31,777 nucleotides of DNA, taken from assembly GCA_045627185.1 (NCBI GenBank), contig JAZQNE010000041.1:1-31777 (forward strand), given 5' to 3'. Made by a program: the position numbers and the translations under genes. This document shows, piece by piece, positions 8,616 through 15,844 of this stretch; position 1 is the stretch's first letter, and every line of letters begins with the position of its first letter. This DNA is from SZUA-448 sp045627185. GTDB lineage: Bacteria; Bacillota; Clostridia; Lachnospirales; Lachnospiraceae. The notes under the pieces are model-generated. The model did not search any database. It was not told the origin of the DNA and saw only the letters and a list, made by a program, of their open reading frames with translations.

Positions 8616-8647
8616 CGACCGTTCCTCTCCCCGGGGAGGAACGGTCG
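8616..8647 (+). terminator. Strong hairpin downstream of the flotillin gene
   Basis: A 12-bp perfect stem (8616-8627 with 8636-8647) has an 8-base GC-rich loop. It lies 50 bases after the flotillin stop codon. There is no proper T run after it, so it may terminate weakly or protect the 3' end of the mRNA. Confidence 0.6.
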
Positions 8648-8694
8648 AACTTGATTTAATATCTGTTTTAGCAATAATATCGGAGGCTTCGTCA

Positions 8695-8886
8695 ATGAAA
8701 CTCTTACCAAAAATCATTTGTACACTTTCTATATTTTTATGTACACTTTTCGTTGCTTGCGATAAAAAAGAACCAACGTTAACCGACACTCCAACACAAA
8801 CCCCCACGCCGGCAGAGCCCTTCAGCTCCGACTTTGAAACCGAGTATAATGCCTGGAAAGAATATATAATAAAAAAGTTTTCATAA
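8695..8886 (+). CDS. Small lipoprotein of unknown function
   Basis: This 63-residue protein has a clear lipoprotein signal: MKLLPK, a hydrophobic stretch, then LFVAC with the modified Cys at residue 22. A Thr/Pro-rich spacer (TPTQTPTPAEP) is followed by a short acidic/aromatic segment ending YIIKKF. The start has a GGAGG site 8 bases upstream and a terminator follows the stop, so it looks like a real, complete gene rather than a fragment. A weak promoter candidate (TTGATT at 8651, AATAAT at 8673) lies between the preceding hairpin and the start. No family is recognised. Confidence 0.75.
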   Translation: MKLLPKIICTLSIFLCTLFVACDKKEPTLTDTPTQTPTPAEPFSSDFETEYNAWKEYIIKKFS

Positions 8887-8894
8887 ACACAAAT

Positions 8895-8930
8895 AAACCG
8901 CTCATCCATTAGGACGGGCGGTTTTGCTTT
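8895..8930. terminator. Bidirectional terminator between small lipoprotein and ABC-F gene
   Basis: A 9-bp stem (8895-8903 with 8916-8924, one G-T pair) is followed by TTTTGCTTT on the plus strand and by a moderately T-rich tract on the minus strand. It sits between two convergent genes. Confidence 0.8.
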
Positions 8931-8938
8931 ACCATAAT

Positions 8939-10774
8939 TTATTGTGCCTTAATTTTCTCCGCAAGCTCCGTCAGATACATCCAACGGTCCATTTTTTCTT
9001 CAAGAAGCTTCTCTGTCTTCTCTTTCTCAGCCATCAGTTCATTAAGCTTCTGGTAGTTTGTGCCGGATGCCTCTATTTCAGCATCCAGTGCGCTTATTTT
9101 GTCTTCCAGACCGGCAATCACTTCATCTATCGTATCAAACTCCTTCTGCTCATTATAAGTGAATCTGAGCTTCTTAGGGGCATTCTCACGATATGACTTT
9201 GCGTTTGAAGCACCGGCGTTTCCGCTTGCCGGACCATTCGCTTTCGCACTGCTGCTTCCGCCGGAATTCTGCTTCTTTTCCGCTTCTTCATCAAGAATTC
9301 TGTTACGGTAATCCGTGTAATTGCCTTCGGACTGACGGATTGAACCATCTTCCGCAAAATAGAAAATACGGTTTACAAGTTTGTCGAGAAAATATCTGTC
9401 ATGTGAGACAGCAATAATTATGCCCTCAAAGCTTTGCAGATAATCCTCCAAAATTGTCAAAGTCATTATGTCAAGATCATTGGTAGGCTCATCAAGGATA
9501 AGGACGTTAGGTGCCTCCATAAGCACGCTCAGAAGGTACAGACGCCTCTTCTCTCCGCCCGAAAGCTTTGAAACAGACGCATACTGCTTGTCAGCGTTGA
9601 ACAGGAAGCGTTCGCACATTTTGGAGGCGGTTATGGGGCCATCCTTCGTATAGATTACTTCAGCAATGTCACGCACATAATCGATGACACGCACGGAGGT
9701 ATCAGAGAAATCGCACTCCTGCGCAAAATAGCCGAACTTTACGGTAATGCCAAAATCAATATGCCCACTGTCCGGCTGAAGCTCGCCTGTCAGCATTTTC
9801 ACAAGCGTGGACTTTCCACAGCCGTTCGGTCCTATAATACCAATTCTGTCATTCTGAAGGAACATGTAAGAAAAGTCCGAAACCACTGTCTTTCCGCCAT
9901 ATTCCTTATGCAGGTTGTAGGCCTCAAGCGTCTTTTTTCCAAGGCGGGAAAAGGCTGAAAACATCTCAACATTCTCTGTCTCGACAATTTTATCTCTGTC
10001 ACGAAGTGCCTCAAAGCGCTGAATATGTGCCTTCTGCTTTGTTGTACGGGCACGCGCGCCGCGAAGCATCCATGCAAGTTCCTGCTTGAATAGCGTTTTT
10101 GCCTTGCGTTCGGTTGCAAGTTCCATTTCCTCGCGTTCAGCCTTCAGTTCGACAAAACGCGAATAGTTTGCAACGTAAGAATAAAGCTTGCCCTTATCAA
10201 GTTCATAAATCTTATTCGTAACTTCATCAAGGAAATAGCGGTCATGCGTAATGCAGATGAATGCTCCCCTGTATTTCTTAAGTGTTTCCTCAAGCCATTC
10301 GGTCATGGCAGCATCAAGGTGGTTTGTAGGCTCATCAAGAATCAGCAGCTCCGAATCGGTAAGCAGCGTTCTTACAAGTGCGGCACGCTTGCGCTGGCCG
10401 CCGGAAAGTGTTGAAGGAACGGCATCAGGGTTCTCTATGCCAAGGTTCAGAAGGTCCGCCCTTGCCTCACCTTCAAGGTTTCTGTAATCGGTATCTGCTT
10501 TTTTCCCATAGATTACGTTCTGCAAAACGGTCATGGAATCATCAAATTCGGGCGTCTGCGGAAGGTAAGCAATCTTAAGTCCGGTACGCTTTGTAATCGT
10601 TCCGGAATCGCTCTCCTCAAGTCCTGCAAGGATTTTCAGAAGAGTGGATTTGCCTGTACCGTTTACACCGATAAGTCCGCATTTGTCACCCTCATTGATA
10701 CCAAAGCAGACACCCTCAAAAAGGGTGTCTGCACCATAGCTTTTTTTCAATTGGTCTGCAACAAGTAAATTCAT
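8939..10774 (-). CDS. ABC-F family ATPase, Uup-like
   Basis: This 611-residue soluble protein has two ATP-binding cassettes and no membrane domain. ABC-F proteins act on ribosomes, as translation factors or antibiotic-protection proteins. Cassette 1 has Walker A GVNGTGKST (36-44), signature LSGGQ (123-127) and Walker B LLILDEPTNHLD. Cassette 2 has GPNGCGKS (315-322), LSGGE (404-408) and VLILDEPTNDLD. The linker between them (about 190-265) carries the charged alpha-helical tRNA-interaction region expected of the family. A Ser/Gly/Ala-rich spacer (about 500-535) leads to a KLRFTYNEQKEFDTI segment and a C-terminal coiled coil (about 545-605). This architecture matches Uup, a housekeeping member, better than a resistance ABC-F. 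CGGAG precedes the ATG. The TPM gene ends 83 bases upstream on the same strand. Confidence 0.93.
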   Translation of the reverse strand: MNLLVADQLKKSYGADTLFEGVCFGINEGDKCGLIGVNGTGKSTLLKILAGLEESDSGTITKRTGLKIAYLPQTPEFDDSMTVLQNVIYGKKADTDYRNLEGEARADLLNLGIENPDAVPSTLSGGQRKRAALVRTLLTDSELLILDEPTNHLDAAMTEWLEETLKKYRGAFICITHDRYFLDEVTNKIYELDKGKLYSYVANYSRFVELKAEREEMELATERKAKTLFKQELAWMLRGARARTTKQKAHIQRFEALRDRDKIVETENVEMFSAFSRLGKKTLEAYNLHKEYGGKTVVSDFSYMFLQNDRIGIIGPNGCGKSTLVKMLTGELQPDSGHIDFGITVKFGYFAQECDFSDTSVRVIDYVRDIAEVIYTKDGPITASKMCERFLFNADKQYASVSKLSGGEKRRLYLLSVLMEAPNVLILDEPTNDLDIMTLTILEDYLQSFEGIIIAVSHDRYFLDKLVNRIFYFAEDGSIRQSEGNYTDYRNRILDEEAEKKQNSGGSSSAKANGPASGNAGASNAKSYRENAPKKLRFTYNEQKEFDTIDEVIAGLEDKISALDAEIEASGTNYQKLNELMAEKEKTEKLLEEKMDRWMYLTELAEKIKAQ

Positions 10775-10857
10775 AAAATCTCCGCAGATTATTTGGGAAA
10801 ATCATTTTTTCTGCAGGCTTCAAAGTTCTGCAGACCGGTTTTCCCCGTTTTTTTATA

Positions 10858-11703
10858 TCAGAAATGATGGCTTCCGCCTGACGAACCGCCGGAATGTCCA
10901 CCTCCGCCGGAATGTCCGCCGCTGTAATGTCCGCCGCCACCGCCGCTGCTTCCGCCCGAGCTTGTATAAGGGGCATATGTCCTGCTCTTCTTTGTAATAT
11001 CTGCCTTAATGCGCGAAACATCAAGATCTGCATCCTTAACATTTTTAAGAAGATCTTCCGAAGTTTCGTCCCAGTTAACGGTTGATATTTTCAGAACAGT
11101 AAAGTTTCCCAGAAGCGCAACAGCAACTGCAAGAAGGGCTGCACTGATATAGCGCATGGGCTCGGCAATTTTTCTTCCGGAAAGAACACGCAAAGTCTGG
11201 TCAAAGGTTTCGTGTGCACATGTGTACCACTCACCGTTTGATGCATAACGGAAAACATTATCCATAATTGAATCCGACTTTGCATCAGTCAGAAGCTTAT
11301 TGTTCCTGTCAAGAACACTGTTTGAATTGTCAGGACTCTGAAGGCGCAGGTCGCGCGTTTTCATATCAATAATGAAGCATACAAAGTTCCGGCCGTAATT
11401 ATCAAACAGGGCCTTGGCCATGGGCTTTGATTCTGTACTGCTGTAAGGGTTGACATTTGTCGTAAATAGGATACAGTCGCAATATTGTGTAATCGGGTAC
11501 ATGTCTTCAAGTGCAAGTAAATCAAGTTCATTCTGCTTAAAAAGACCGGCCCCGTCAGAAATAAGAACCTTGTAACCGGTATCCGGGTTAATATAAACTG
11601 TTTCCGCATTCAGTTCCATTGCTTTTGCATTAAGGCACGGAAGCACCATAACCGCAATTATGAATGAAAATGCAGCAATTAAGAAACGTGAAAGTTTACG
11701 CAT
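10858..11703 (-). CDS. TPM-domain membrane protein with Gly/His-rich tail
   Basis: This 281-residue protein has a signal peptide (MRKLSRFLIAAFSF, cleavage near AKA, residue 28) and an extracytoplasmic TPM domain (about 35-180, with SDGAGLFKQNELDLL and GRNFVCFIIDMKTRDLRLQ). One membrane segment follows (about 185-205), then a cytoplasmic region ending in a low-complexity Gly/Ser/His tail from about residue 245. Such tails are common in TPM proteins and may bind metal. Two adjacent ATGs exist (11709 and 11703). The second is better spaced from GGAGG, so it was chosen. The start overlaps the end of the zinc-ribbon gene by 8 bases, which indicates translational coupling. The biochemical role is unknown; TPM proteins have been linked to photosystem repair and membrane quality control, but that does not fix the function here. 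Confidence 0.85.
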   Translation of the reverse strand: MRKLSRFLIAAFSFIIAVMVLPCLNAKAMELNAETVYINPDTGYKVLISDGAGLFKQNELDLLALEDMYPITQYCDCILFTTNVNPYSSTESKPMAKALFDNYGRNFVCFIIDMKTRDLRLQSPDNSNSVLDRNNKLLTDAKSDSIMDNVFRYASNGEWYTCAHETFDQTLRVLSGRKIAEPMRYISAALLAVAVALLGNFTVLKISTVNWDETSEDLLKNVKDADLDVSRIKADITKKSRTYAPYTSSGGSSGGGGGHYSGGHSGGGGHSGGSSGGSHHF

Positions 11704-13462
11704 TTTCATCACCTCCTCTTCTTCCAAGCTGAGGAAGCTTGCGGGTTGCAAGAATGTTGAAACGGTTAATAAGCTGGATTTCAGAAAAGATTACCATTGC
11801 GATGCAGAAAATAACAGCACCGTAATAAATAAAATCTTCAACAGGATCGACAATCAGAACAACAACCGAAACGGCAATAACAATCCAGTATTTAAGCTTG
11901 TTGAGGAATTTTTTACCGTTGTCGCTCTTTTCATCCTTTGTAAGCCTTTTGTTTTTAAGCGGGTTGCCTGTTCTGCACATATTCACCATAAATACGATGC
12001 AGAGTGCAAGACCGAGCAGAATTCCCACCAGGAATATTATATTTTCGGCTGTCTGGTAAGCTCTGAACAGATCACCGATAATCGAAGGGAGAATAATCCA
12101 TGTCAGTGCAATAGCTGCTACACAGAGAGCAATTGTTGCAAAGCATCCGCCACAGCTGCCCTTTTTCTCAGCCGCTGCCTTTTCGGCGGAATTTACGGCT
12201 GCAGCACAGCGAATGGCACGGTTCCGCGATTTGACATATTCGTCTACTTCTTCTTCGGAAGCGACAGCCATGTCAGGAATATCCGAACCCTTTGCGGCTT
12301 TATCGGCTTCCATTTCCTTCTGGAGTTCGCGAATGTAGTTCACGCCCTGGTCATCTTCAAGTCTTTCCTTCTTCAGAACCTTTTTCATCTGTGAATTCGA
12401 AATCAGGAAAACTATGATTGAAATAACAAGCACAGTGAAGAGAATTGTGGCCGGTTTCATTGTAAACAATGAAAAAATGGCGAAAAGAATAAGTGCTGCA
12501 ATTGCCGATACACCAAAGAATTTCTTTTTATCAACCGGAAGGTCGCCCGCAACTTTACCGGTCTGACCGTTTACAACGGCATAAGCGACTTTTTTATCTT
12601 TTGTTCTGTATGACAGGAACCATACCGGCAGCATCGCAATTGATGTTTTTGTTTCGGTAGGAGTTGTCTGGTCAAACAATTTGCCTTTATTGTCCGAGTC
12701 TACCGTTAAGGGTAAAGCTTCCTTTGCGCACAATACCTTTGAGGAATTGTAACGGTTTGCAAGATTGCAGGCATCATCCTCATAAACGGCACTGTCAACA
12801 TCCCCGCAGTCAGCATAGAAACCGCTGAAAAATGAAGGGGTGAATTTCTGGAACGAATCAACATTGTAAGGATTTATGCCCTCACTCAGGTTGTCATAGA
12901 ATTTCGAGGATGCATCATAAACGATGTTATTCACCTCACCGGAGACATGTCCGTAAACGCAATAACGGTCAACGCAATCATAATCACCCTCACGGTATGA
13001 TTTCTTTGCGTCAAAGCAGACACTGGCATCGGTCTTGAAATCATAAACCCAGTAGGGCATGTAAATTCCGCGGAATTTTTCGAGCTGTTCGGGATCCCGG
13101 AACTCTTTGGGAGTGTAAAAAGCCTTCTTTACAAATTCTCCGTAGGCTGCCTTACAATCCGCCTTCGTCTTTTTGAAGGTAATGATTTTGTCAGGTCTTT
13201 TTTCTTTTTCGATACGGCTGTCAAGAACCGTTGTTCCGCCACAGTAACTGCAGAATGTGGCAATGGTGTCATCTGCACTTATGAGTTCGCCTCCGCACTG
13301 CGGACAGGTGAAAACGGTTACCTCAAAGTCATTGTGTTCAACGGCATCTTTTTCACGTCCTATAACGTACGGATCAAAATGCGAATCGCAATGGTCACAT
13401 GCAAGAGTCTGTGTTTCGATGTCAAAGCGCAGCCCGGCTGCACAATTGGGACATGGGTACAT
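11696..13462 (-). CDS. Zinc-ribbon polytopic membrane protein
   Basis: This 588-residue protein opens with two zinc knuckle pairs: C4/C7 with C22/C25, and C53/C56 with C71/C74 (CPNC, CDHC, CPQC, CSYC), like a TFIIB-type zinc ribbon. A soluble region (about 90-330) has PYWVYDF and MLPVWFLSYR segments typical of a clostridial family often annotated only as zinc-ribbon proteins. The last 250 residues have about six hydrophobic segments (first pair near 335-385, later ones near 455, 485, 525 and 550) separated by charged linkers. It is the first gene of a coupled pair with the TPM-domain gene, suggesting the two form a membrane complex. Function unknown. An imperfect inverted repeat lies upstream at 13487-13532. 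Confidence 0.8.
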   Translation of the reverse strand: MYPCPNCAAGLRFDIETQTLACDHCDSHFDPYVIGREKDAVEHNDFEVTVFTCPQCGGELISADDTIATFCSYCGGTTVLDSRIEKEKRPDKIITFKKTKADCKAAYGEFVKKAFYTPKEFRDPEQLEKFRGIYMPYWVYDFKTDASVCFDAKKSYREGDYDCVDRYCVYGHVSGEVNNIVYDASSKFYDNLSEGINPYNVDSFQKFTPSFFSGFYADCGDVDSAVYEDDACNLANRYNSSKVLCAKEALPLTVDSDNKGKLFDQTTPTETKTSIAMLPVWFLSYRTKDKKVAYAVVNGQTGKVAGDLPVDKKKFFGVSAIAALILFAIFSLFTMKPATILFTVLVISIIVFLISNSQMKKVLKKERLEDDQGVNYIRELQKEMEADKAAKGSDIPDMAVASEEEVDEYVKSRNRAIRCAAAVNSAEKAAAEKKGSCGGCFATIALCVAAIALTWIILPSIIGDLFRAYQTAENIIFLVGILLGLALCIVFMVNMCRTGNPLKNKRLTKDEKSDNGKKFLNKLKYWIVIAVSVVVLIVDPVEDFIYYGAVIFCIAMVIFSEIQLINRFNILATRKLPQLGRRGGDENA

Positions 13463-13486
13463 TTTTTTCGTCCTTTCAGAATATTT

Positions 13487-13532
13487 GCCGATGTCATTTT
13501 ACATAATCCTCACTGCATTCGCCGACATCGGC
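13487..13532. promoter_or_regulatory. Inverted repeat upstream of the zinc-ribbon gene
   Basis: The 9-base arms GCCGATGTC (13487-13495) and GACATCGGC (13524-13532) are perfect and 28 bases apart. They lie 25-70 bases before the start of the zinc-ribbon gene. They could be paired operator half-sites or a leader hairpin. No regulator is identified. Confidence 0.4.
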
Positions 13533-13636
13533 CCAAATACAAATTAATTCTAATGCAAGTGAAGTTCTTTTTCAATAATTTTGTTGTGAATGCTTTATTT
13601 GTTGTTGTTGCGAATGAACTATTTGTTGTGAGTGCA

Positions 13637-14467
13637 TTATTTATTGTGCTCTCTCACCCATGCGATTTCTGCGGCATAGCCGGCATCATCGTTAGGCGTT
13701 TCAAGAATAAAAGGTTTTCCCTGAAGCACGGGATGGTTTATAATCCGCTCAAAGGCTTCATAACCTATTTTACCGAAACCTATTTTCTCATGACGGTCCT
13801 TGTGTGAACCAAGGTCATTCATTGAATCGTTCATATGTACGGCCTTAAGCTTATCAAGCCCGATTACACGGTCAAATTCGTCAAGCACCTTATCAGGATT
13901 ATTAACGATGTCATAGCCACCGTCCCATACATGACAGGTATCAAGACACACGCCCAGCCGGCTCTTAACCTGAACACCGTCTATAATTCGCTTAATCTCT
14001 TCAAATGTTTTTCCGACTTCACTGCCCTTTCCTGCCATTGTTTCAAGAAGAACGGTTGTTGACAGATTTTCGGAAAGGTTAGCGTTCAGAACTTCGGTAA
14101 TTACCTCTATTCCAAGATCTGCCCCCTGTCCTACGTGTGAACCGGGATGGAAATTATAATAGTTTCCGGGCAGATATTCCATTCTCTTCAGATCATCAGC
14201 GAACGTATCGGCCGCAAATTTTCTGATGTCGGGCTTGTCCGAGCAGAGGTTAAGTGTATAAGGTGCATGCGCTACAAGCGGGCCAAAGCCGTTTTCTTTG
14301 CACAAATCCAGAAGTGCCTGCGCATCCTGCGGGTTAATGGCCTTTGCGCTTCCGCCGCGCGGATTTCTTGTGAAAAATGCAAAAGTATTTGCATTAAGTT
14401 TAAGTGCGGCTTTTCCCATTGCAAGAAAACCGTCCGATGCTGATAAGTGATTGCCTATATAAATCAT
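13637..14467 (-). CDS. nfo: Endonuclease IV (AP endonuclease)
   Basis: This 276-residue protein cleaves DNA at abasic sites and acts on some oxidised bases in base-excision repair. It is a TIM barrel with three zinc ions. All nine ligands expected from E. coli Nfo are present: H67, H107 (NFHPGSH), E142 (LLETMAGKG), D176 and H179 (CLDTCHVWDGGYDI), H211 (VHMNDS), D224 and H226 (HKDRHEKIG) and E256 (ILETP). Length is normal (Nfo about 280). GAGAGG precedes the ATG. The cysteine-cluster gene upstream is 88 bases away on the same strand, so the two may be co-transcribed. The 3' flank (about 13578-13636) is an imperfect tandem repeat of GCATTCACAACAAAT-like units on the minus strand. Confidence 0.96.
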   Translation of the reverse strand: MIYIGNHLSASDGFLAMGKAALKLNANTFAFFTRNPRGGSAKAINPQDAQALLDLCKENGFGPLVAHAPYTLNLCSDKPDIRKFAADTFADDLKRMEYLPGNYYNFHPGSHVGQGADLGIEVITEVLNANLSENLSTTVLLETMAGKGSEVGKTFEEIKRIIDGVQVKSRLGVCLDTCHVWDGGYDIVNNPDKVLDEFDRVIGLDKLKAVHMNDSMNDLGSHKDRHEKIGFGKIGYEAFERIINHPVLQGKPFILETPNDDAGYAAEIAWVREHNK

Positions 14468-14555
14468 TTTTACCTCTCATGTTTATTTATTATCAAAGCC
14501 AACGCTTAATGTTTTTTATTATCAACGGCAGCCGGCATCACCGTTTTCGGGACTT

Positions 14556-15215
14556 TTATGCCCCGTGCCGCCTTTGTTCGAACTGCAGATAGAAATCCGT
14601 ATTGATATCATACGGGGTTATAAAAAATGTTTTCAAAAGCCGCATGGACAGGTCCCCTGCTTCCTGCTCCTTACCTTCCTCTGCCAAAAGCTTCGAAGCG
14701 GTCTCCTGCTCTTTTTCAAGTAATCTGTGCCATTCAAGAATGTATTTCTCATATGTCCCAAGATTCGGAATCTCAAGCCATTTCGATATTTCGGTTTTCG
14801 GCTTCACATTGCAGGGACACTCATGAACCTGAAGGAAATAGCTGAATGAATCATCTTCATAAATACGCCCGAGCGGGAACAGTCTGCAGAAGCCCGGACG
14901 ATGTTTGTGAACCGTGCATCGGCCATCTGCGTTTAAGAACGCACAGGCACCCGTATTTTCATTTTTCTCAAGGAAGGGCAGAATGATGCCATCAACAACT
15001 CTCAGGCCCAAATAAGCCCCGTAGAGTTTCTCAAAAGTGTATCCGGTTGCTGCCTGCAGTTCATACATATCATATGGGTCAAGAATTATTGTGTCTGCGG
15101 TCTCCCTGCAGCAGTCCGCCCCCCCGCCGCATCCGTCGCACCCGATGCGGACAAGGTCATGTGCGCTGTAGCGCTTTCCGTCTGAGATTTCATCCATGTT
15201 CCACTGCTGTTTCAT
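14556..15215 (-). CDS. YkgJ-family cysteine-cluster protein
   Basis: This 219-residue soluble protein has the zinc- or iron-binding cysteine pattern of the YkgJ/CxxCxxCC family: C26-x2-C29 with C35/C36, then C91, C100 and RPGFCRLFPLG (C110), and C133/C135 (HECPC). The C-terminal third (from about 145) is helical and charged. Family members are found across bacteria, some near flagellar or translation genes, but their role is unsettled. The start follows GGAG at 9-base spacing. It is upstream of nfo on the same strand. Confidence 0.85.
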   Translation of the reverse strand: MKQQWNMDEISDGKRYSAHDLVRIGCDGCGGGADCCRETADTIILDPYDMYELQAATGYTFEKLYGAYLGLRVVDGIILPFLEKNENTGACAFLNADGRCTVHKHRPGFCRLFPLGRIYEDDSFSYFLQVHECPCNVKPKTEISKWLEIPNLGTYEKYILEWHRLLEKEQETASKLLAEEGKEQEAGDLSMRLLKTFFITPYDINTDFYLQFEQRRHGA

Positions 15216-15592
15216 CTTTTCTGCTCCACTTTACGGATAGTGAACGTGAAAACGTCTTTATCCGCAAACTTCATTCATCTGACAGGTTACACGCCAAATC
15301 CTGTATTGTTTTATTTTATCATATGGCCCGGGTGTTTTCAATATACGCAGGGCTCTTCTTTCCTTTGTAAGCTTCATCATTTTCCTGACTTATTTCCCAT
15401 GAAATTCTTGCTTTATTCCCGTAAAACTCCTTCCTCATTCCCCGTAAAAATCCTTCCTTATTCCCGTAAAACTCCTGCCTCATTCCCCGTAAAAATCCTT
15501 CCTTATTCCTCGTAAAAATCCTTCCTTATTCCCCGTAAAAATCCTTCCTTATTTCCCGTAAAATCTTTGCATTAATCCTTATAAAAACTCCC
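15216..15592. other. Divergent intergenic region
   Basis: This is the space between the cysteine-cluster gene (minus) and the 43-residue membrane peptide (plus). It holds a small inverted pair CGGATA / TATCCG (15234-15264) near the former gene's start, and the 22-23 bp tandem array listed separately. A 91-codon open frame runs through the array on the plus strand but has no ribosome binding site and simply translates the repeat. Confidence 0.6.
15392..15573. repeat. 22-23 bp tandem repeat array (eight units)
   Basis: Units of the form ATTCCCCGTAAAAATCCTT plus CCTT or CCTC follow each other at 15415, 15437, 15460, 15482, 15505, 15528 and 15551. A degenerate unit precedes at 15392 and a decayed one follows after 15573. 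Lengths alternate 22, 23, 22, 23 and then 23, so the first units form 45-bp higher-order pairs. Units at 15437, 15482 and 15528 are identical, indicating recent copying. There are no spacers, so it is not a CRISPR array. Confidence 0.9.
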
Positions 15593-15621
15593 TTGTATTT
15601 TTTTCCACATAATGCTATAAT
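15593..15621 (+). promoter_or_regulatory. Promoter of the 43-residue membrane peptide
   Basis: TTGTAT (15593-15598), 17 bases, then a perfect TATAAT (15616-15621) preceded by TG at the extended -10 position (15613-15614). It lies just after the tandem array and about 30 bases before the start codon. Confidence 0.75.
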
Positions 15622-15652
15622 TTTTTAAGTTGATAACAAGGAGGACATTTTT

Positions 15653-15784
15653 ATGGAAACAGGAGCAATAATCGGTCTTTGTGTTTTTGGAGTAATGGTA
15701 CTCATTGCTATAATAGCTGCGGTAGTTGTTGCGGCAGCAGTATCATCAACTGATTACCTTGGCGAACCCAGTGAAAACGAATAA
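15653..15784 (+). CDS. 43-residue single-pass membrane peptide
   Basis: This short gene begins METGAIIGLC and ends GEPSENE. Residues about 5-32 form one strongly hydrophobic helix rich in Ala, Val and Ile (IAAVVVAAAV). The acidic tail (STDYLGEPSENE) would lie on one side of the membrane. It has all signs of a real gene: its own promoter, an AAGGAGG site 6-7 bases before the ATG, and a terminator straight after the stop. No family is recognised. It could be a small regulator of a membrane complex, a small toxin-like peptide or a leader. It is too short to be a degraded larger gene with such intact signals. Confidence 0.65.
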   Translation: METGAIIGLCVFGVMVLIAIIAAVVVAAAVSSTDYLGEPSENE

Positions 15785-15793
15785 AAACAAATA

Positions 15794-15823
15794 CGGCTGC
15801 GGCTTTTGTCGTAGCTGTTTTTT
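15794..15823 (+). terminator. Rho-independent terminator after the membrane peptide
   Basis: A 10-bp stem (15794-15803 with 15808-15817, three G-U pairs) has a TTTT loop and six T residues (15818-15823). It stands directly in front of the glucose-6-phosphate isomerase gene, so read-through here would control that gene. Confidence 0.82.
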
Positions 15824-15844
15824 ATGAAACCGGAGGAAAATAAA

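Noticed and set aside
14521..14555. Terminator between the cysteine-cluster gene and nfo
   Set aside because: The AACGG/CCGTT hairpin is short and has no T run on the minus strand.
15240..15515. Open frame with a repeated peptide (FPVKILPYSRKTP-like)
   Set aside because: It is the translation of the 22-23 bp array, made possible by its 45-bp period. It starts with GTG without a ribosome binding site.
15392..15573. CRISPR array
   Set aside because: Units are contiguous with no unique spacers, and no cas genes are present.
15824..15844. Earlier ATG for pgi
   Set aside because: It abuts the T run of the preceding terminator and lies upstream of the GGAGG that serves the ATG at 15845.
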